Shown one piece after another: positions 48,037 through 57,640 of a stretch of 64,000 bases of DNA; position 1 is the stretch's first letter, and every line of letters begins with the position of its first letter. The position numbers and the translations under genes are program-made. The DNA lies in the NCBI RefSeq assembly GCF_024449095.1, contig NZ_CP024627.1, forward strand, positions 186,001 through 250,000. The letters run 5' to 3'. The notes beneath the pieces are model-generated. The model was given only the letters and a program-made list of their open reading frames with translations. It ran no database searches and was not told the DNA's origin. The DNA comes from Vibrio coralliilyticus (GTDB taxonomy: Bacteria; Pseudomonadota; Gammaproteobacteria; Enterobacterales; Vibrionaceae).

Positions 48037-48999
48037 ATGAACAAACCTATTATTCATGATAACCATTTTACGCATGTGCAAGACTTTTCAGTAGCCAAAG
48101 ATGAAATTGATTTGAGAGAATTATGTTTGGCGATATGGAAGGGAAAATGGATCATTTTCTGTACGACTGCATTGTTTGCGATAGGCGGTGTGCTATTTGC
48201 TTTATCTCAACCTAACACTTATCAAGCGTCAGCCACCTTAGTTGCTGCTAACGATGAAAAAAGTGGTGGCCTTGCGGCTATGGCCAGCCAATTTGGTGGG
48301 CTAGCGTCATTGGCTGGTATTAATGTGAATAGCGGAAAAACGGACGATAAGTCTTTGTCTTTAGCTACATTGGAATCGCGTAAGTTTATCAATGCCTTTA
48401 TTGACAAGTATGCATTACTACCGATTTTGATGGCAACGCAATCTTGGGATAAAGAGAATAATAAGTTGGTACTTGACCCAGAGCTTTATGATGGCACCCG
48501 TTGGTTAAATGATCCTGATAATTCTGAACTATCACTAGAACCCACCGCTTGGCAAGCTTATAAAGCATTTAAAGAACTCTTAAATGTATCTGAAGCAAAA
48601 GACACAGGAATTGTCACTGTCAGTATCACTCATTTATCACCTTTTGTTGCTCAGCAATGGACTCAATGGTTGGTGAAGGAGCTGAATTTATGGATGAAAG
48701 AAGAATCTTTAACGGAAACTAATCGCAATATTGAGTATCTAGAACAACAATTAGAACGAACTAAAGTGGTAGATATGCAGAATGTGTTTTATCAATTGAT
48801 TGAGGAACAAACTAAGACACTCATGCTAGCAGAAGTGAAAGATGAATATGCATTTAAAGTGATTGATCCTCCTGTAGTACCAGAAGAAAAAAACGGGCCC
48901 AAACGAGCATTGATATGCGTATTAGCGACGTTGCTGGGAGGGATGTTGGGAGTTGCTATTGTATTGGTTCGTTATGCATTTCGTCGAGAGAATGACTAG
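48037..48999 (+). CDS. Wzz/FepE-type chain-length regulator of the export operon (OtnB-like)
   Basis: A 320-residue polysaccharide co-polymerase. The N-terminal Wzz motif EIDLRELCLAIWKGKWIIFCTTALFAIGG joins a first membrane helix (about 30-55). A periplasmic helical segment follows, and the closing helix ALICVLATLLGGMLGVAIVLVRYAFRREN with proline-rich run-in IDPPVVPEEKNGPKR ends it. No tyrosine-kinase domain is attached. It is last in the wzi-exporter-wzz operon, and its C-terminal ~30 residues match the isolated Wzz at 13504-14667 almost position for position, so the two may be paralogues. It would set polymer length together with a Wzy and the SLBB exporter. Confidence 0.88.
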   Translation: MNKPIIHDNHFTHVQDFSVAKDEIDLRELCLAIWKGKWIIFCTTALFAIGGVLFALSQPNTYQASATLVAANDEKSGGLAAMASQFGGLASLAGINVNSGKTDDKSLSLATLESRKFINAFIDKYALLPILMATQSWDKENNKLVLDPELYDGTRWLNDPDNSELSLEPTAWQAYKAFKELLNVSEAKDTGIVTVSITHLSPFVAQQWTQWLVKELNLWMKEESLTETNRNIEYLEQQLERTKVVDMQNVFYQLIEEQTKTLMLAEVKDEYAFKVIDPPVVPEEKNGPKRALICVLATLLGGMLGVAIVLVRYAFRREND

Positions 49000-49013
49000 C
49001 TAATTAACTATCA

Positions 49014-49039
49014 AACTTAAGGTGTTCTCGCCTTAAGTT
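49014..49039 (+). terminator. Hairpin after the export operon
   Basis: AACTTAAGG / CCTTAAGTT stem with an 8-base loop, then CTTATCC. It lies 15 bp past the wzz stop and probably ends the wzi operon; the T-run is weak. Confidence 0.6.
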
Positions 49040-49122
49040 CTTATCCTCGCTATACTCCCAAACTGAATTTGAGTCCAGAGCTGCTTATATTTAGGCCGCT
49101 CTACAATTTAAGAGCACAGGAC

Positions 49123-49557
49123 ATGCAAGAATATATCGCATTTTTTCAAGAGAACATGATACTTTCTCTAGTATGGGTGGGCCTTTTGGTTGCCTTAATC
49201 ATGAATATCGTAAAATCCACAACGGCGGCATATAAAGAAGTGACGGCCTCTCAAACGACACAACTTATGAATCGTGAAAATGGTGTTGTGGTTGATATTC
49301 GTAGTAAAGACGAGTTCCGTAAGGGGCATATTACTGATGCAGTTCACATTTTACCTTCTGACATTAAAGCAGGTAATTTAGGTAGTCTTGAAAACCATAA
49401 ATCTAACCCAATTATTGTGGTATGCAAAACGGGCCAAACAGCACAAGAGAGTGCTAATCTCCTAGCAAAAGCTGGCTTTGAAAATGTTAGTTTGCTGAAG
49501 AATGGTTTGATCGCCTGGAATGAAGCGAATTTGCCTCTGGTAAAAGGCAAGAAGTAA
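49123..49557 (+). CDS. Membrane-anchored rhodanese-like protein (YibN type)
   Basis: About 144 residues from ATG 49123 after AGCACAGGAC. One membrane helix (MILSLVWVGLLVALIMNIVKS, about 12-32) is followed by a single rhodanese domain: VVDIRSKDEFRKGHITDAVHI and the active loop VVCKTGQTAQESA, in which Cys carries persulfide, then AGFENVSLLKNGLIAWNEANLPLVK. It may transfer sulfur or act in envelope redox; the E. coli equivalent YibN sits beside secB and gpsA, exactly as here. The in-frame frame from 49069 lacks a ribosome binding site. Confidence 0.9.
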   Translation: MQEYIAFFQENMILSLVWVGLLVALIMNIVKSTTAAYKEVTASQTTQLMNRENGVVVDIRSKDEFRKGHITDAVHILPSDIKAGNLGSLENHKSNPIIVVCKTGQTAQESANLLAKAGFENVSLLKNGLIAWNEANLPLVKGKK

Positions 49558-49575
49558 ATGGCATGAATTTTACGA

Positions 49576-49605
49576 AAGCGCTGAATAAAAAATCAGCGCT
49601 TATTA
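49576..49605 (+). terminator. Hairpin after the rhodanese gene
   Basis: AAGCGCTGA / TCAGCGCTT stem with an A-rich 8-base loop, followed by ATTAG. It is 18 bp past the stop; termination strength is uncertain. Confidence 0.55.
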
Positions 49606-49710
49606 GAGAGAGATGTGAACAATTCCACGAATTGTTTGGAAAACCTAGTCACAATCAACTCTCTCAGTTAGTCTCCAAGCAGACGACTTGATCTATTAAA
49701 GGATTTTAAA

Positions 49711-50178
49711 ATGGCTGAAGCAGCACCCCAACAAGAAGCGCAAAATTTCGCAATCCAACGTATTTTCTTAAAAGACGTCTCTTTTGAAGCGCCTAACTCA
49801 CCAAATATGTTCCAGAAAGAGTGGAATCCTGACGTGAAATTGGACTTAGACACCCAGAGCCGTGAGCTAGGTGAAGGTGTGTACGAAGTGGTTTTACGTC
49901 TAACCGTGACGGTTAAAAACGAAGAAGAAACAGCATTTCTATGTGAAGTACAACAAGGTGGTATCTTCACAGCGGACAAGATGGAAGCAGGCCAGCTTGC
50001 GCATTGTCTAGGTGCGTTCTGCCCTAATATTCTATTCCCATATGCTCGTGAGACGATTTCTAGCTTAGTGGTTAAAGGTACGTTCCCACAACTTAACCTA
50101 GCACCAGTTAACTTTGATGCTCTGTTTATGAACTACCTACAGCAGCAAGCTCAGCAAGAAGGTACAGCGGAAGCTTAA
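49711..50178 (+). CDS. secB: Protein-export chaperone SecB
   Basis: The 155-residue tetrameric chaperone binds unfolded preproteins and passes them to SecA. The family blocks [69 protein letters not shown] and [24 protein letters not shown]-type sequence are present, with the acidic/aromatic SecA-contacting patch and the C-terminal [11 protein letters not shown]. Length equals E. coli SecB. It is between the rhodanese gene and gpsA. Confidence 0.98.
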   Translation: MAEAAPQQEAQNFAIQRIFLKDVSFEAPNSPNMFQKEWNPDVKLDLDTQSRELGEGVYEVVLRLTVTVKNEEETAFLCEVQQGGIFTADKMEAGQLAHCLGAFCPNILFPYARETISSLVVKGTFPQLNLAPVNFDALFMNYLQQQAQQEGTAEA

Positions 50179-50202
50179 TTGTTTCATCGCTATTTCTTAA
50201 AG

Positions 50203-50241
50203 AAATGCACAGAGCATCGAGGGATGTGCTGTGCATTTTTT
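50203..50241 (+). terminator. Intrinsic terminator of secB
   Basis: A long stem AAATGCACAGAGCAT / ATGTGCTGTGCATTT with a 6-base loop and six following T. It separates secB from gpsA. Confidence 0.85.
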
Positions 50242-50315
50242 ATTTATTGCTGATAATAGTGCCTTACACTGAAATCATTCCAAGTTCCACATATTAGATA
50301 CGATCAGGCGGATTA

Positions 50316-51350
50316 ATGACGGACTCAGACATTCAAAACAGCTATGGTAAAGAGATAGCAATGACAGTGCTTGGCGCGGGTTCCTATGGTACTTCTCTAG
50401 CTATTTCACTCGCGAGAAATGGTGCGAATGTGGTGATTTGGGGGCATGACCCTGAGCATATGGCGCGCTTGGAATCTGATAGAGCTAATCACGAATTTTT
50501 ACCGGCGATTGATTTTCCTGACTCACTGATTATTGAATCAGATCTAGAAAAGGCTGTACAGGCAAGTCGTGACCTATTGGTTGTCGTACCCAGCCATGTT
50601 TTTGGTATTGTACTGAATAATGTTAAGCCTTACCTAAGGCCGGACTCCAGAATTTGTTGGGCAACCAAAGGGCTTGAGCCTGAAACAGGTCGATTGTTGA
50701 AAGAAGTTGCAGTTGAAGCTTTAGGAGAAAACCACCCAATGGCGGTTTTGTCAGGGCCGACCTTTGCGAAAGAGCTAGCGATGGGAATGCCAACAGCAAT
50801 CTCTGTGGCTTCTCCTGATAAAGGTTTTGTTTCTGATCTGCAGGAGAAAATTCATTGCAGTAAGACCTTTCGAGTATATGCCAACAGCGATTTCACCGGT
50901 ATGCAGTTGGGTGGTGCGGTGAAGAATGTGATTGCTATAGGGGCTGGAATGTCCGATGGCATTGGTTTTGGTGCGAATGCACGTACGGCATTAATTACCC
51001 GTGGTCTTGCGGAAATGACGCGTCTTGGCGCTGCATTAGGCGCGCAGCCAGAGACCTTCATGGGTATGGCAGGACTTGGCGATTTGGTTTTGACTTGCAC
51101 AGATAATCAATCACGTAACCGCCGTTTCGGGCTCGCTCTAGGACAAGGTAAAGATGTCGATACGGCGCAGGAAGAGATTGGCCAAGTTGTTGAAGGCTAC
51201 CGCAACACAAAAGAGGTTTGGTTGCTGTCTCAGAGAATGGGCGTGGAGATGCCGATTGTTGACCAAATTTATCAAGTATTGTATCAAGGAAAAGATGCTC
51301 ACTTGGCAGCAAAAGATTTGCTTGCTCGAGATAAGAAATCAGAGGCGTAA
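50316..51350 (+). CDS. gpsA: Glycerol-3-phosphate dehydrogenase [NAD(P)+]
   Basis: The 344-residue enzyme reduces dihydroxyacetone phosphate to glycerol-3-phosphate for phospholipid synthesis. The nucleotide-binding motif [19 protein letters not shown] is at about 18-36, and [23 protein letters not shown] and the catalytic-Lys segment [38 protein letters not shown] follow. It begins [22 protein letters not shown], slightly longer than E. coli GpsA (339). Followed by cysE after about 59 bp without a terminator. Confidence 0.96.
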   Translation: MTDSDIQNSYGKEIAMTVLGAGSYGTSLAISLARNGANVVIWGHDPEHMARLESDRANHEFLPAIDFPDSLIIESDLEKAVQASRDLLVVVPSHVFGIVLNNVKPYLRPDSRICWATKGLEPETGRLLKEVAVEALGENHPMAVLSGPTFAKELAMGMPTAISVASPDKGFVSDLQEKIHCSKTFRVYANSDFTGMQLGGAVKNVIAIGAGMSDGIGFGANARTALITRGLAEMTRLGAALGAQPETFMGMAGLGDLVLTCTDNQSRNRRFGLALGQGKDVDTAQEEIGQVVEGYRNTKEVWLLSQRMGVEMPIVDQIYQVLYQGKDAHLAAKDLLARDKKSEA

Positions 51351-51409
51351 ACGCTGATAGAAATGGAAAGCGATAAGCACTTAAGCCGGCTTAGGTGAAG
51401 GGTTGATAA

Positions 51410-52231
51410 ATGAAACATTGTGAAAAACAGAAAGTCTGGCAAGCCATTGTCCGTGAAGCTCGAGAGCTGTCAGAGCAGGAGCCGATGCTCGCAAGCTTCT
51501 ACCATGCGACGATCATTAAGCATGAGAGCTTAGCTGCTGCTCTAAGCTATATTTTGGCGAACAAGCTGAACACAGCTTCGATGCCAGCGATGGCTGTTCG
51601 TGAAGTCGTAGAAGAAGCTTTTAACGCTGATCACTCGATCACGGAGGCCGCTGCTTGTGATATCTGTGCAACAGTGAATCGAGACCCTGCGGTTTCCATG
51701 TATTCAATGCCTCTTTTATACCTCAAAGGCTATCATGCCCTGCAAGGCTATCGTGTAGCAAACTGGCTATGGAGCCAGGGGCGCATTGCTTTGGCGACTT
51801 ACTTGCAAAATCAAATTTCAGTTGCATGCCAAGTTGATATTCATCCTGCTGCGAAAATTGGCCAAGGCATCATGCTGGATCACGCAACCGGCATAGTGAT
51901 TGGTGAAACGGCTGTGGTTGAAAATGACGTGTCGATCTTGCAAGACGTGACGTTGGGCGGTACGGGGAAAGAGTGCGGTGATCGTCACCCAAAAATCCGA
52001 GAAGGCGTAATGATCGGAGCCGGAGCTAAGATTTTGGGTAATATTGAAGTCGGTGAGGGTGCTAAAATTGGGTCTTGCTCAGTGGTACTGCAAGCTGTCC
52101 CTGCTCATACGACTGTGGCTGGAGTACCAGCTAAGATCGTTGGTCGACCCAAGACAGATAAGCCATCATTGGATATGGATCAACAATTCAATGGGCGCTC
52201 GCAGAGTTTTATTGGTGGCGATGGTATTTAA
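51410..52231 (+). CDS. cysE: Serine O-acetyltransferase
   Basis: The 273-residue CysE has the same length as the E. coli enzyme and acetylates serine for cysteine synthesis. The N-terminal helical domain (KVWQAIVREARELSEQEPMLASFYHATIIKHESLAAAL) precedes the left-handed beta-helix of hexapeptide repeats: IHPAAKIGQGIMLDHATGIVIGETAVVENDVSILQDVTLGG and IREGVMIGAGAKILGNIEVGEGAKIGSCSVVL. The catalytic Asp/His pair lies in LDHATG. The C-terminal tail is available for binding CysK. Allosteric inhibition by cysteine is a family property. Confidence 0.97.
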   Translation: MKHCEKQKVWQAIVREARELSEQEPMLASFYHATIIKHESLAAALSYILANKLNTASMPAMAVREVVEEAFNADHSITEAAACDICATVNRDPAVSMYSMPLLYLKGYHALQGYRVANWLWSQGRIALATYLQNQISVACQVDIHPAAKIGQGIMLDHATGIVIGETAVVENDVSILQDVTLGGTGKECGDRHPKIREGVMIGAGAKILGNIEVGEGAKIGSCSVVLQAVPAHTTVAGVPAKIVGRPKTDKPSLDMDQQFNGRSQSFIGGDGI

Positions 52232-52250
52232 GAAGGTTCTTTCTTAAAAG

Positions 52251-52285
52251 AAAAAGGGTTGAAGCTTTGGCTTCAACCCTTTTTT
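52251..52285. terminator. Bidirectional terminator between cysE and aphA
   Basis: A 15-bp perfect stem AAAAAGGGTTGAAGC / GCTTCAACCCTTTTT with loop TTTG, flanked by A- and T-runs, lies between two convergent genes. Confidence 0.93.
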
Positions 52286-52291
52286 GTCTCT

Positions 52292-52831
52292 TTAACCTAG
52301 AGAGCTTAGTTCCGCGAGCACTTCTTCTGCCCACTCAATCCATGCTTGGCGCACCAAGAGATTACGGCGAAGCGTTAAACGTTCTAAGCGTTGCTGTTTA
52401 TCCAGCGTTGCAGGTGTTGAGTAATATGCGTTTTCAATTTCCTGATAGTGAGCGACTAACTTGCGTGATTCTTCAACAAGTTCTGCAAGTTGTTCACGAT
52501 AAGGCGCTGAAGGCTGAACAGCACAAGCCATCAGCTTCGCAGAGAATTCATCACGAACGGTTGGGTGTGCTGTGGGTTGATCAAACCATTCACCTAATGC
52601 AACACGACCGGAGTCGGTAATAGAATATACTTTTCGGTCTGGCTTGCCTTCTTGAGGCTCTAAAACACAGGTAACCAACTCGTTTTGAGCCATTTTATTT
52701 AGCTCACGATAAACTTGTTGGTGGCTGGCTTTCCAGAAGTAGCCAATAGTGGCCGAGAATTCTTTGGTGATATCATATCCAGTTGCGTCGCGCGTGCTTA
52801 GAACTGTCAGGATAACGTGTGGTAATGACAT
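52292..52831 (-). CDS. aphA: Quorum-sensing master regulator AphA (PadR family)
   Basis: The 179-residue regulator begins MSLPHVILTVLSTRDATGYDITKEFSATIGYFWKASHQQVYRELNKM, the winged helix of AphA (about 3-80), continues with GKPDRKVYSITDSGRVALGEWF, and ends in the antiparallel coiled-coil dimerisation arm YYSTPATLDKQQRLERLTLRRNLLVRQAWIEWAEEVLAEL. In V. cholerae AphA activates tcpPH and represses hapR at low cell density. The ATG complementary to 52829-52831 gives the family N-terminus; the longer frame reading from 52852 does not. Its promoter region carries a LuxR/HapR-like palindrome. The match to vibrio AphA is near full length. Confidence 0.95.
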   Translation of the reverse strand: MSLPHVILTVLSTRDATGYDITKEFSATIGYFWKASHQQVYRELNKMAQNELVTCVLEPQEGKPDRKVYSITDSGRVALGEWFDQPTAHPTVRDEFSAKLMACAVQPSAPYREQLAELVEESRKLVAHYQEIENAYYSTPATLDKQQRLERLTLRRNLLVRQAWIEWAEEVLAELSSLG

Positions 52832-53068
52832 GTCTTCAATCCAAATGGTCAAATAACTACTAACAACTGCTTAGTTACTGTCGTGCTTCTTTGGCACTTA
52901 TCATCAGTGAATGTATTTAAGCAGCGCCAACAAAGTTGGCCATGTCACCTTAAAAAAGCCGTTTTATCACCTAGAGCGATATGTAGATGTTGTTGTGTAT
53001 CGCAAGGGAGCAACATTATATCTAAATAATAAGCATAAAGTGGAATAGAAGAACAAAATAAACCAAAA

Positions 53069-53089
53069 AACTGATAATTTGCTCAATAA
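53069..53089. promoter_or_regulatory. Candidate LuxR/HapR binding site upstream of aphA
   Basis: A 21-bp imperfect palindrome, CTGATAA at the left and TCAATAA at the right, matches the published LuxR/HapR half-sites (TTGATAA ... TTATCAATAA) at 16 of 21 positions by my count. It lies about 240 bp before the aphA start, on a site compatible with repression of aphA at high cell density. Confidence 0.5.
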
Positions 53090-53187
53090 ATAAATATTTT
53101 GGATTATTATTCTGTGGAATCTGTATTGTTACTATTTTTTGTTTAAATAATGCTAATTGCTTTGACGTTTTTAGAATCAGATATAGC

Positions 53188-53215
53188 AAAGGCTGTCTAG
53201 GATGACAGCCTTTTT
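53188..53215. terminator. Hairpin downstream of ppc
   Basis: A 10-bp perfect stem AAAGGCTGTC / GACAGCCTTT with a 6-base loop. Plus-strand side has a five-T run; the minus side, which ppc would need, has only TTTGC, so efficiency for ppc is uncertain. Confidence 0.7.
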
Positions 53216-53231
53216 GTGCTTTGGTAATGGT

Positions 53232-55865
53232 TTATCCAGTATTACGCATACCTGCTGCAATACCAGCAATCGTGACCATTAATGCTTCTTCAAGTTCAGG
53301 AGAAGCTGTTTCACTTTGGCGAGTGCGATAGAGTAACTCAGCTTGCAGCATGTTCAATGGCTCAACGTAGATATTTCTCAGGCGAATAGACTCTTGCCCC
53401 CAAGGATCGCTTTGCATTAAGTTCTCATTGTTTTCGACATTCAGTACGGCTTTGATGTCTTTTTGTAGCTGCGTTCGAAGCTTATCGCCAAGAGGTAAGA
53501 GCTTTGGCTCGACCAAACGTTCGTCATAGTATCGGGAGATCTCAAGGTTACATTTGGTATAAACCATCTCGAGCATGCCTAGGCGAGTGGAAAAAAACGG
53601 CCACTCACGGCACATCTCTTCAAGCAATGTTTGATGGCCCTTGTCGATAGAATACTGAATGGCTTCTCCTGCTCCTAACCATGCTGGCAAGACTAAACGG
53701 TTTTGGCTCCAAGAGAAGATCCATGGAATCGCACGCAAGCTTTCTACTCCACCTTTAGGGTTACGTTTCGCTGGACGAGAACCAAGAGGCAATTTACCGA
53801 GCTCTAATTCAGGGGTAGTCTGACGGAAGTAAGGAACAAAGTCAGGTTCACCGCGGACGACTCGTCGATAAGCTTCACAACTCACTTCTGATAGGACATT
53901 CATCAGATCGCGCCATTCCTGTTTCGGCTCTGGTGGTGGTAGCAAGTTAGCTTCCAAAATTGCACTGGCATATAGGTTGAAACTGTTTACTGCCACTTCT
54001 GGTAAGCCCAGCTTAAAGCGGATCATTTCGCCTTGCTCGGTCACTCGAAGGCCACCTTTCAGGCTTTTTGGTGGTTGAGATAATAAAGCGGCATGAGCCG
54101 GGGCACCACCACGGCCAATCGTTCCACCTCGACCATGGAATAGGGTGAGCTCGACTCCTTCTTCTTCAGCGACTTTCACCAAGGACTCCATCGCGTGGTA
54201 CTGAGCCCAGCCTGCAGACATTACTCCGGCATCTTTCGCTGAGTCAGAATAGCCAATCATGACCATTTGGTGGTTTTGAATAAAACCACGATAGAGATCA
54301 ATGCCCATTAGCTGCTTGATCACTGACTCTGCATTATTCAGATCGTCCAACGTCTCAAAAAGTGGACAGACATCCATACGATATGGGCATCCCGCTTCTT
54401 GCAGTAATAGGTGTACCGCTAAAACATCAGAGGCGGTACGCGCCATCGAAATAACGTAAGCCCCGAATGCTTCACGCGGTTGGGCTGCGACAATCTTACA
54501 GGTATCCAGTACTTCTTGGACGGGCTCTGATGGTTGCCAGTCACGTGGGAGAAGTGGACGTTTAGAAGCCAGTTCATTGGTCAGAAAGGCGATTTTGTCT
54601 TGCTCACTCCACTGGTTGTAGTCACCAATGCCAAGGTAGCGAGTCAATTCGGATAACGCATCTGAATGGCGGGTACTCTCTTGGCGGATATCCAAGCGTA
54701 CCAGATGCACCCCGAAGGCTTTGATACGTCGCAGGGTATCGAGTAGAGAACCATCTGCAATAATGCCCATACCACATTCATGTAGAGATTGGTAACACGC
54801 ATAAAGTGGTGCCCATAGTTGTTCGACACGCTGAAGTGGGGCTTTAACGGCTAGCTTCTGGCCGTTTACTTTTGCATCAAGTATTTCTTTGGTTTCGGTC
54901 AGTAGGGAGCGTAGTTGCTTTAGTACCGCGCGGTAAGGCTCATGTTCATCTTCACCAGCTAGTGCACGTACCGCATCATTACAACGAGTCATTGAGAGTT
55001 CACTTACCAACTCATTGATATCATTAAGGTATAGATCTGCCGCTTTCCAGCGTGACAGCAACATCACTTCACGGGTAATGGTGTGAGTGACAAACGGGTT
55101 ACCGTCACGATCCCCTCCCATCCAAGACGAGAAGTGGACAGGGCGTGCATCAATGGGCAGGCCTTCTTCAAGGTAGCCTCGTAGGCGGCCGTCCAATTCG
55201 CGTAGGAAATCAGGCACTGCTTCCCACAGTGAATTTTCTACAACCGCGAATCCCCATTTAGCTTCGTCAAGGGGAGTCGGACGCTGCTGGCGAATGGTGT
55301 CTGAATGCCAACTTTGGGCGATCAATTGTTCGAGGCGGCGTTCTGTCTTTTGACGTTCCTTCACTGACAGATCGTTTAACTCTAATTTCGATAAGCACTT
55401 ATTGATTTTGACCAGTTTGTTGATCATCGTGCGGCGTGTGATCTCAGTGGGGTGCGCTGTAAGTACCAACTCTATATTGAGGTCACGGACCGCTTGAGCG
55501 GTATCGAGTTTACTGATGCCATTTTGGCTTAGTTTGGAAAACAGGGTATTGATGGCATCGGGTTCACAGACGTGCGCGTCACAATGACGAGAGATCGTAT
55601 GGTACTGCTCTGCCATGTTGGTGAGGTTGAGAAATTGGTTGAAGGCATGCGCAACAGGAGTGAGTTGCTCATCAGGTAAGCTTTTGATCTCTTCAATCAA
55701 GCTTTCACGATCAGATTGATTACCAGAAAGCGCGGATTTAGAAAGTTTACGAATAGTTTCTACTTTTTCTAGAAGGGCATCACCATGCGCATCCTTGATC
55801 GTGTTGCCAAGTAAATGCCCTAGCATGCTTACATTACTTCTGAGAGCAGAGTATTTCTCGTTCAT
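53232..55865 (-). CDS. ppc: Phosphoenolpyruvate carboxylase
   Basis: The ATG complementary to 55863-55865, preceded by AGGATGACA, gives [23 protein letters not shown] and 877 residues, the size of vibrio Ppc; the longer frame to 55898 is rejected. It makes oxaloacetate from PEP and bicarbonate, replenishing the TCA cycle. Catalytic motifs are [16 protein letters not shown] (catalytic His region, about 142-157), [24 protein letters not shown] and [24 protein letters not shown]. The C-terminal GMRNTG tail contributes to the allosteric and active site. Confidence 0.97.
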   Translation of the reverse strand: MNEKYSALRSNVSMLGHLLGNTIKDAHGDALLEKVETIRKLSKSALSGNQSDRESLIEEIKSLPDEQLTPVAHAFNQFLNLTNMAEQYHTISRHCDAHVCEPDAINTLFSKLSQNGISKLDTAQAVRDLNIELVLTAHPTEITRRTMINKLVKINKCLSKLELNDLSVKERQKTERRLEQLIAQSWHSDTIRQQRPTPLDEAKWGFAVVENSLWEAVPDFLRELDGRLRGYLEEGLPIDARPVHFSSWMGGDRDGNPFVTHTITREVMLLSRWKAADLYLNDINELVSELSMTRCNDAVRALAGEDEHEPYRAVLKQLRSLLTETKEILDAKVNGQKLAVKAPLQRVEQLWAPLYACYQSLHECGMGIIADGSLLDTLRRIKAFGVHLVRLDIRQESTRHSDALSELTRYLGIGDYNQWSEQDKIAFLTNELASKRPLLPRDWQPSEPVQEVLDTCKIVAAQPREAFGAYVISMARTASDVLAVHLLLQEAGCPYRMDVCPLFETLDDLNNAESVIKQLMGIDLYRGFIQNHQMVMIGYSDSAKDAGVMSAGWAQYHAMESLVKVAEEEGVELTLFHGRGGTIGRGGAPAHAALLSQPPKSLKGGLRVTEQGEMIRFKLGLPEVAVNSFNLYASAILEANLLPPPEPKQEWRDLMNVLSEVSCEAYRRVVRGEPDFVPYFRQTTPELELGKLPLGSRPAKRNPKGGVESLRAIPWIFSWSQNRLVLPAWLGAGEAIQYSIDKGHQTLLEEMCREWPFFSTRLGMLEMVYTKCNLEISRYYDERLVEPKLLPLGDKLRTQLQKDIKAVLNVENNENLMQSDPWGQESIRLRNIYVEPLNMLQAELLYRTRQSETASPELEEALMVTIAGIAAGMRNTG

Positions 55866-56071
55866 TGTCATCCTGCCTTGTAAAAAAATTACATCCATTG
55901 TTCCTTGTTAAGTAGACAATCTAGCGAAAAATATCGCTTTGAGTCAAATGGTGTAGGCTAAGTTTGCAGATATTGTGCAAATGAATGTAATCAATTTGGC
56001 TAGACGGTGTTTTCTATATTTGTTGAAATTTTATTACAAAAATGCGACTCGCTTAGAATCTATATAGTGAC

Positions 56072-56650
56072 TTAATGCCCTAAATGCTCATGCACATATT
56101 GTCGAATGAACGGGACTACTTCATTCTCAAACCAAGGGTTACGCTTTAGCCAGAGCGTATTTCGCGGCGAAGGGTGGGGTAGAGGTAAATAGCGTGGGGC
56201 CCATTGTTGCCAGACTCTCACGGTTTCAGTCAGCGTCCTCGGTTTATCTTGCAGGTAGTAATTTTGCGCATATTGGCCGATTAACAATGTCATCCCTACA
56301 TTGGGTAACTGCTCAAGAATTTTATTGTGCCATTGAGGAGCGCATTCTTTTCTCGGTGGGAGGTCACCACTTTTCCCCTTACCCGGATAGCACAACCCCA
56401 TGGGCATGATGGCGATATTATTTGAGTCATAAAAGTGAGCTTTGTCGAGATCAAGCCATTGACGAAGCCTGTCACCACTTGGATCATTCCAAGGGATGGA
56501 GGTGTTGTGCACTCGGGTACCTGGCGCTTGCCCTATGATTAGCAATTTGGCTTGCTTACCTGCCTGAATGATTGGATTTGCACCGAGCGGTAGCTCTGGC
56601 TCACAAAGCTTACACTGGCGAACCTCTTTGAGTAATTTTTCTAGCATCAA
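56072..56650 (-). CDS. Uracil-DNA glycosylase superfamily protein
   Basis: A 192-residue protein. The N-terminal CKLCEPELPLGANPI is followed by the UDG-fold motif LLIIGQAPGTRVHNTSIPWNDPSGDRLRQWLDLD (about 35-68), in which GQAPG resembles the water-activating loop of family 4/5 UDGs, and by LPLPHPSPRN, the H-P-S-P motif near the C-terminus. Other cysteines (GLCYPG, KECAPQ) do not clearly form the four-Cys cluster of family 4. It probably binds or repairs deaminated DNA, but activity is unproven. The start overlaps the upstream dehydrogenase stop by 4 bp; I used the first of two Mets. Confidence 0.78.
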   Translation of the reverse strand: MMLEKLLKEVRQCKLCEPELPLGANPIIQAGKQAKLLIIGQAPGTRVHNTSIPWNDPSGDRLRQWLDLDKAHFYDSNNIAIMPMGLCYPGKGKSGDLPPRKECAPQWHNKILEQLPNVGMTLLIGQYAQNYYLQDKPRTLTETVRVWQQWAPRYLPLPHPSPRNTLWLKRNPWFENEVVPFIRQYVHEHLGH

Positions 56651-57570
56651 TAACCTTTCTCGAGATCGACTTCATTGATGAGTGAAAAGCCGTCTCGCCA
56701 GAGTTGATAGTTCTCAGCAAAGATCTCGACAACTTGCTCAGGAAAACTGAGCGCGGCGATATGAGGAGTCACAGTAATGGCAGGATGATGCCAAAAGGGA
56801 TGCTGGGCTTCTAGTGGTTCGTTTTCAAACACATCAAGATAGGCGTGAGTGATAGATTGGTTTTCAATCGCAGACAATAGGCCAGATTCACAGATAGCAT
56901 TACCACGGCCAACATTGAACAGTAGCGCAGAGCGACAATGAGAAAGAGATTGGCTATTGAGAATATGCAGTGTATCGGGTGTACTCGGAAGCGTGTTAAC
57001 AATAACGTCGACTCGGCTGAGTACACTTTCCAGCTCTTGAATATGGTAAGTCTCCGCGAAAGGCGAGTGCATGGCCGGAATGCCGCTACGATTAATGCCG
57101 ATCACTTTTATGCCAAATGCTTGAGCCGTTTTGGCGAGGTGGCTACCTATCGAGCCTGTCCCTAAGACCAATAGAGTGAGTGCGCTTAGAGATTGGTAGG
57201 GTTTGGGCACCCATTTGGCCTGATTCTGACTTTCTTGATAGGGCAAAAAGTGGCGATGGTGTTGGATGAGGTACCCCAACACATATTCTGAGATTTGTTG
57301 ACCAAATATTCCCTTCACATTGGTGAGAAGAAAATCGGACTTTTCTACTGTAGCGAGCGCATCCACTCCTGCATAGACAGATTGCATCCATTTTACGTTG
57401 GGAAAGTCACTAAGCCGCTTGGCGACCAGTGGTGGAGATGCGAGTAAAATAGAAGCATCTTCTGGATTGTCGGTGATCTCGAGATCCGGTAACTGCAGCT
57501 TGTCGATCTGATGCTGGTAAGTTTCGTTGTGCTCAGTCAGTAAATAGACTTTGTTGGTAAAATTGTTCAT
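56647..57570 (-). CDS. D-isomer-specific 2-hydroxyacid dehydrogenase family protein
   Basis: A 307-residue NAD(P)-dependent dehydrogenase. The Rossmann motif LGTGSIGSHLAKTAQAFGIKVIGINRSG is at about 136-163. The catalytic Arg lies in LLFNVGRGNAICESGLLSAIENQ, the Glu in VFENEPLEAQHPFW and the His in HPAITVTPHIAALS, a complete triad. The family includes glyoxylate/hydroxypyruvate reductases (GhrA-like), and the substrate is not readable. It overlaps the UDG-like gene by 4 bp, so the two are cotranscribed. Confidence 0.87.
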   Translation of the reverse strand: MNNFTNKVYLLTEHNETYQHQIDKLQLPDLEITDNPEDASILLASPPLVAKRLSDFPNVKWMQSVYAGVDALATVEKSDFLLTNVKGIFGQQISEYVLGYLIQHHRHFLPYQESQNQAKWVPKPYQSLSALTLLVLGTGSIGSHLAKTAQAFGIKVIGINRSGIPAMHSPFAETYHIQELESVLSRVDVIVNTLPSTPDTLHILNSQSLSHCRSALLFNVGRGNAICESGLLSAIENQSITHAYLDVFENEPLEAQHPFWHHPAITVTPHIAALSFPEQVVEIFAENYQLWRDGFSLINEVDLEKGY

Positions 57571-57640
57571 CGGCTTTGCTTTTTTCCACTATGGTTATCA
57601 AGTACACTTCCGCTGTCTTTTTCTGAACCAATGAGTCCCT

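Larger units (their letters stand above)
52832..53231. promoter_or_regulatory. aphA promoter and long leader region
   Basis: About 400 bp with no credible open frame, very A+T-rich in its distal half. In vibrios aphA has a long leader that is paired with Qrr small RNAs and is repressed by LuxR/HapR from an upstream site. I see a candidate for the latter at 53069-53089. A ppc-side hairpin ends the interval. Qrr pairing cannot be checked by eye. Confidence 0.55.
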
